This document shows positions 60,590 through 64,000 of a DNA stretch of 64,000 bases, piece after piece. The position numbers and the translations under genes were made by a program. The notes beneath the pieces were generated by a model. That model saw only the letters and a program-made list of their open reading frames with translations. It had not been told where the DNA came from and made no database searches. The DNA is from Podocnemis expansa. Lineage: Eukaryota > Chordata > Testudines > Podocnemididae. Location: assembly GCA_007922195.1 (NCBI GenBank), contig ML682130.1, positions 306,484-370,483 on the forward strand, written 5' to 3'. Every line of letters begins with the position of its first letter. Position 1 is the stretch's first letter.

Positions 60590-60830
60590 CCCCTCACCAA
60601 GGCATTTGAGGCACTTTTGATGGGAATCAAGCACTGAGAAGGCTTTGCCGCATGCAGTGCAGGGCTTGAATGCAGGCATGGTCAGGCTTGGGCCGGATCC
60701 ATGTGTAGCCTCTGGTGTGGCTGGCATGGGTTCCTTCATGCAGTTTGTGGCCTCACAGAGTGAAAAGGGAGAAATACACCTCAATAAAGTCCAGCGTCTC
60801 AGAGAAGATGTAGCAAAGAGAGCCAAAAGG
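60590..60830 (-). pseudogene. DIRS gag-like N-terminal fragment
   Basis: On the - strand MPAFKPCTACGKAF...SHQKCLKCLGEG keeps both CxxC pairs and the His seen in the DIRS ORF1 at 1204-1300. About 150 codons are open (60374-60826), but no other DIRS part follows in frame. Counterpart of 36790-37070, better preserved. Confidence 0.65.
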
Positions 60831-61430
60831 TGAAAAGGACAGGCACTTTCAGGAGCTGGCAGTTACAGTACTGTAGCAATGGGTAGAAAGAAAGAACTAG
60901 GGCCATAATTATGGCAGGACGAATGGTGTTTTGCCTCAGGCAACCCGGACTGGCTCAGTGCAGCCACTCCATCAAAGGGTGTGTTATGCATCACTTGCCC
61001 CTGGAGCCACTTATTGCAAGAGGTGCGTTCTGAGCAGTACACACCCCAGCCACAGAAAAAGATCATTAAATCTCTCAAAGGAACTGAAGGGGGGACAGGG
61101 TTAGGGCCAGCTATCTACCGGGCAGATTCATAGATCAGAGAGAGTGGTGGCCACTGACCCTACAGAGACAGACTAGGGCAAAGAGCTTCCAGGAAACCGT
61201 GCACTGCAGCCAGTGCTGTAAATACTGCAGGGCCAAGAGGGCAAAGCCCCGGCTGGTGCAGAGAGGCAGAGCCACTCTATTAAAGGGCAGCTTTCCCAGC
61301 GCCACCAATGGCAAGGGGTGCATTCTGATTGGAATGAGACTCGGGCGCTATACCACAACACTGCAGCTCTCACTGCGGTATGCATGCACCTAAATGAGAA
61401 TGGATGTGAGCAGAAACACCCACAGGCCAG
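60831..61430 (-). mobile_element. DIRS-related terminal fragments
   Basis: 61145-61205 (GACCCTACAGAGACAG, CTTCCAGGAAACCGTGCACTG) and 61380-61410 (TGCACCTAAATGAGAATGG, GATGTGAGCAG) match sequence next to the second DIRS terminal repeat at 24130-24215. The homology with gene B's unit ends at ~60885. Confidence 0.5.
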
Positions 61431-61553
61431 TTCTATTCACTCTCTGGCTCAACAGGGGGACAATCCCTTTCCCCAGACCCCCACACACCCACCCACCCTC
61501 CCTGGCACACACACACACAAAACCCCCAGCAGCCTCTTCCCACCCCAAAGCCC

Positions 61554-61790
61554 TTACCTCCCCTGTTTGTATGCTGCCTGACTGGGTGGGAGCTGCTTCT
61601 GGAATTGGAACTGCACTTGTTGGGCCTGGAAGGACTGTCTGGCCATTTGAGGAGTGTATATGCCCAGAGACTGAAGCATCGTAAAGGAGTCCTTCATACC
61701 ATGCAGCTTTGTATCTGTGGACTCTGTGAATAACAGTGGCCCTTTAATGGGGCTCTCTCCCCAAATGCAAGACCCTCCCATCTCCAGAGT
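61554..61790 (-). pseudogene. DIRS gag C-terminal fragment
   Basis: On the - strand FTESTDTKLHGMKDSFTMLQ then LGIYTPQMARQSFQAQ, similar to the gag region near 3030-3150 of the first DIRS (KLHGMKDLRATLRSLRIYT). Part of the same broken DIRS as 60590-61430, or of a close relative. Confidence 0.6.
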
Positions 61791-62484
61791 CATGCTGTCT
61801 GCACACAGCGATAGCTGATGCAACCACTGTGCTGTAGCATTGCATGAAGGGCCATTCTTGTGGGGAGGTGGGGGCAAGAGGGGCGACTGCCCTGGGACCC
61901 GTGGTTCCAGGGGCCCTGTGCTGGCCTGCTCAGATCAGGACAGTGCAGGGCTGCACTGCTGCCCTTGCCATGGAGCCAAAGACAGGAGTAGCGAAGCATG
62001 CAAATGGCATCTACACTGGGCCGGCTCACCCCATCCAGGGATGAGCAACTGGCCCAGTGACACAGCAGGCCAGCCCAGACGCCAGGCTCCACTCTCCCAC
62101 CCGTCCCCTGATTCCACTGCACCCTAAGGGTAGGGATAGCCAGGCCAGAAGTGGATTGGAAAAGCAGAGCGCAGCCCCCAGACTGGCCTGCTCTGCCCAC
62201 AGGGCCAGAGCATCTGGCTTGGGGTGTGGTGGCAGTGTGGGGCCAGCCTCTGGGCTGTCATGACCCACCTCCCCAGTGCAAGGAGGGGGTGTGGTAGGCC
62301 TCTGGAGGCCAGTGACCCAGGCTCTACACCCACTTTGGAATAGTCCTGTCTGACTTAAGGTGGAAAAAATCCTCTATGCAGCTCTCAGCTATTCTAATTG
62401 CCAACATAGTATGATGATTAACTGTGCACTGTTCCTTAGTAATTTACTGCAAAGGTCACTGGTGGCTCTGGGAGGGGCAGAGGT
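61791..62484. other. Intergenic, no gene seen
   Basis: GC-rich with short shadow frames. GACTGCCCTGGGACCC...GGGGCCCTGTGC near 61885 resembles the hAT-like ends at 24040 and 58218. Confidence 0.35.
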
Positions 62485-63263
62485 AGGGTTACCAGATACC
62501 AAAGCATGGGAAAGAGGACAGGGAAGTAGGAAAAGGAGGACATTGGAGGACACATGGGGAAAATGTAGTATTAAGGTAATATTCTTCTACTTTTAGGAGT
62601 CTCTAGAATGCTTCCCCCTAAATATAGGGGTTCCAGGGCATTCCAGCGTATTTTAACCCCTCTGGGTATAAACACAGGTTTAAATGGAAATAACACTGGT
62701 TATTTTGATGTTAAAAAGCTTTGGCCCACACAACATTTTCTCGTTTCAAAATTACGAGCTCCATCATTATGAAACAAGGAACATTAAAGCGATTCAATAA
62801 AACCTTGTTTAAAATTAAAACAATGCTTTGATCGCAACCGTTATATCAAAATAACCCAATGTGGACATGCTATTTCAATTTAATGGTTGTTTTCATTTAA
62901 CACTTTTGCCCTTCTCCTTCCCAGCGTGCCTTTCTGTATTCATATGTTGGGTGGCGACATGGTCATCCCCGATGGTGCCCCTCTCCTAAATTGAGCTAGC
63001 AAGTCCTGTCCCTGGACATGCTAGTTCAGTTTGACTTTCTGGTGTGAACCTGTTGAATCTATTTAACTTTAATTGATTTAATGATTTTTATAGTGATTTT
63101 ATTAAATCAGTTTAAATTAAATTGATTAAACTGCATGTGTGTGTACAAAGCCTGTAAGTAAAAACCCAGACAAAATCACGTATTTTTAAAATGCCTGCCA
63201 GCTAGGGGGCATGAAAGTAAAGAGGAGAACGTGTCCTCTTTTTCCCTGACATCTGGTAGCCCT
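62485..63263. mobile_element. TIR element (TAGGGTTACCAGA ends), interrupted
   Basis: Left end TAGGGTTACCAGATACC followed by GAAAGAGGACAGG; right end, reverse complement, TAGGGCTACCAGATGTC then AAAAAGAGGACACG. These form ~35-bp inverted repeats. A Harbinger-like element occupies the middle. Confidence 0.62.
62660..63150 (-). mobile_element. Harbinger-like MITE, diverged copy
   Basis: Reverse-oriented relative of 43776-44286: AAATGGAAATAACAC, CATTTAACACTTTTGCC, GGTGCCCCTCTCCTAAAT and GTCCCTGGACATGCTAGTTC have counterparts there. Exact ends not determined. Confidence 0.55.
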
Positions 63264-63299
63264 AGTGTGGAAGAATTCTGTAGCTGAGGCCTGACAGTG

Positions 63300-63845
63300 T
63301 TAAAACACAGATGGCTCAGTAGGCCTCAAGAGAAAAAATTGTAAAAGAATGCATTCAAAATGCCATTAGAGATAATGTGAAAAAACTGCCAGCCTGCAGG
63401 ACTTTAGTTAGTGTCTCTGTGTCTGCCTGCTCCAGACACTGTTTTTCTTCAACAGTTTCGCTGACATCCTTGACTTACACTAAACATTCTCTGATCAAAC
63501 CTGCATAGATGGTATTAACTGTCAAGTTGTTACGTGAGATTCTTTTCCCTTTGACCTTTGTTCCTTTTAAAGAAATAATATTAGTTTGCACCAATTAGAG
63601 AATGTTAGATCTTATTACTGTTGCCTATGTATATACATGTATGTTAACGTTCCTCTTAAGCTATAAAAGTTTCTGTAATGCATCTCAGGGGCGGAGAGCA
63701 GCACCTAACTGCTCTCTCCCCCACTGTAGTGTGTATTTTTTGTTTTGTTTCTTTTTGTTTTCCTGTAACAAAGCTATTAGCTGGTTGGTTCTGCACTCAA
63801 GTTGGGTTCAGCTGTTTTTCTTTGACACTAGTGTTAAAAAAAAAA
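63300..63845 (+). other. LTR-like promoter region, tentative
   Basis: GCTATAAAAG at ~63660 is a TATA-like box followed by GGGGCGGAGAGCAG and an A-run at ~63836-63850. No polyadenylation signal or second end identified. Confidence 0.3.
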
Positions 63846-63874
63846 AAAAACTCTGAAAAAGCAAAAGGCTTGAG

Positions 63875-64000
63875 TGCACCTTCAAAGCTAAAGTTTATTG
63901 CAAAGGATTTTTTCTCCCCCCACAGGAGCACTCTTGGAGAGAGTAAACAAAACAAGTCTCCAGCCCTGTGACGTATGACAGGGTCTTTTATAACTTTCAG
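63875..64000 (-). mobile_element. LTR fragment cut by window end
   Basis: On the - strand GTTATAAAAGACCCTGTCAT (TATA-like) is followed ~80 bp later by GCAATAAACTTTAG (polyadenylation signal), a typical promoter-R arrangement. U3 lies beyond the window. Confidence 0.45.

Overview
This is a vertebrate nuclear window, most likely from a turtle. Non-avian sauropsid identity is inferred from the mixture of DIRS tyrosine-recombinase retrotransposons, a CR1 LINE with a typical CR1 3' end, many hAT- and Harbinger-like non-autonomous elements, and KRAB-C2H2 zinc finger genes with TGERPHKC linkers. I found no bacterial-style operons, tRNA, rRNA or CRISPR. The turtle assignment is inference.

The real host genes are three paralogous KRAB zinc finger protein (KZFP) genes. 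Each has a GC-rich noncoding first exon, a short exon encoding MTAVE(L/P)VQ, a 127-bp KRAB-A exon, a 114-bp KRAB-B-type exon and one long C2H2 finger exon. All splice phases agree (0, 1, 1). Gene A is on the + strand (promoter ~13.2 kb, CDS 15296-18985). Genes B (CDS 29454-32694, promoter ~34.6-34.9 kb) and C (CDS 44442-48226, promoter ~58.6-58.8 kb) are on the - strand. B and C are direct duplicates of a large unit (~26.1-37.1 kb and ~41.8-60.9 kb). A is an inverted, more diverged and shorter copy, so A and B are convergent. All three KRAB-A boxes carry AQG where the family has EEW. A and B have finger arrays cut short by nonsense codons, with decayed fingers downstream. B and C each have a 10-N assembly gap inside the array.

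Layout: 0-0.8 kb, hAT transposase remnant (-). 0.95-8.0 kb, a nearly full-length but dead DIRS element with inverted terminal repeats and an internal complementary region, split by a 1.8-kb LTR insertion. 8.0-12.6 kb, small transposons, a MIR-like SINE and a second, inverted hAT remnant. 12.6-20.5 kb, gene A unit. 20.5-26 kb, a TIR element, GC-rich low-complexity DNA and a truncated DIRS (-). 26-37 kb, gene B unit. 37-41.7 kb, a promoter-like repeat, a large hairpin and a third DIRS reverse transcriptase fragment. 41.8-60.9 kb, gene C unit, enlarged by a CR1 and by a 7.25-kb hAT-bounded insertion in intron 1. 61-64 kb, DIRS fragments, a nested TIR element and LTR-like ends.

Comparing paralogous positions shows exact empty sites for several insertions, which gives a relative chronology of transposition against gene duplication. 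KZFPs typically repress transposons in the nucleus, so the setting is consistent with a host-transposon arms race. No direct target can be inferred from sequence alone.
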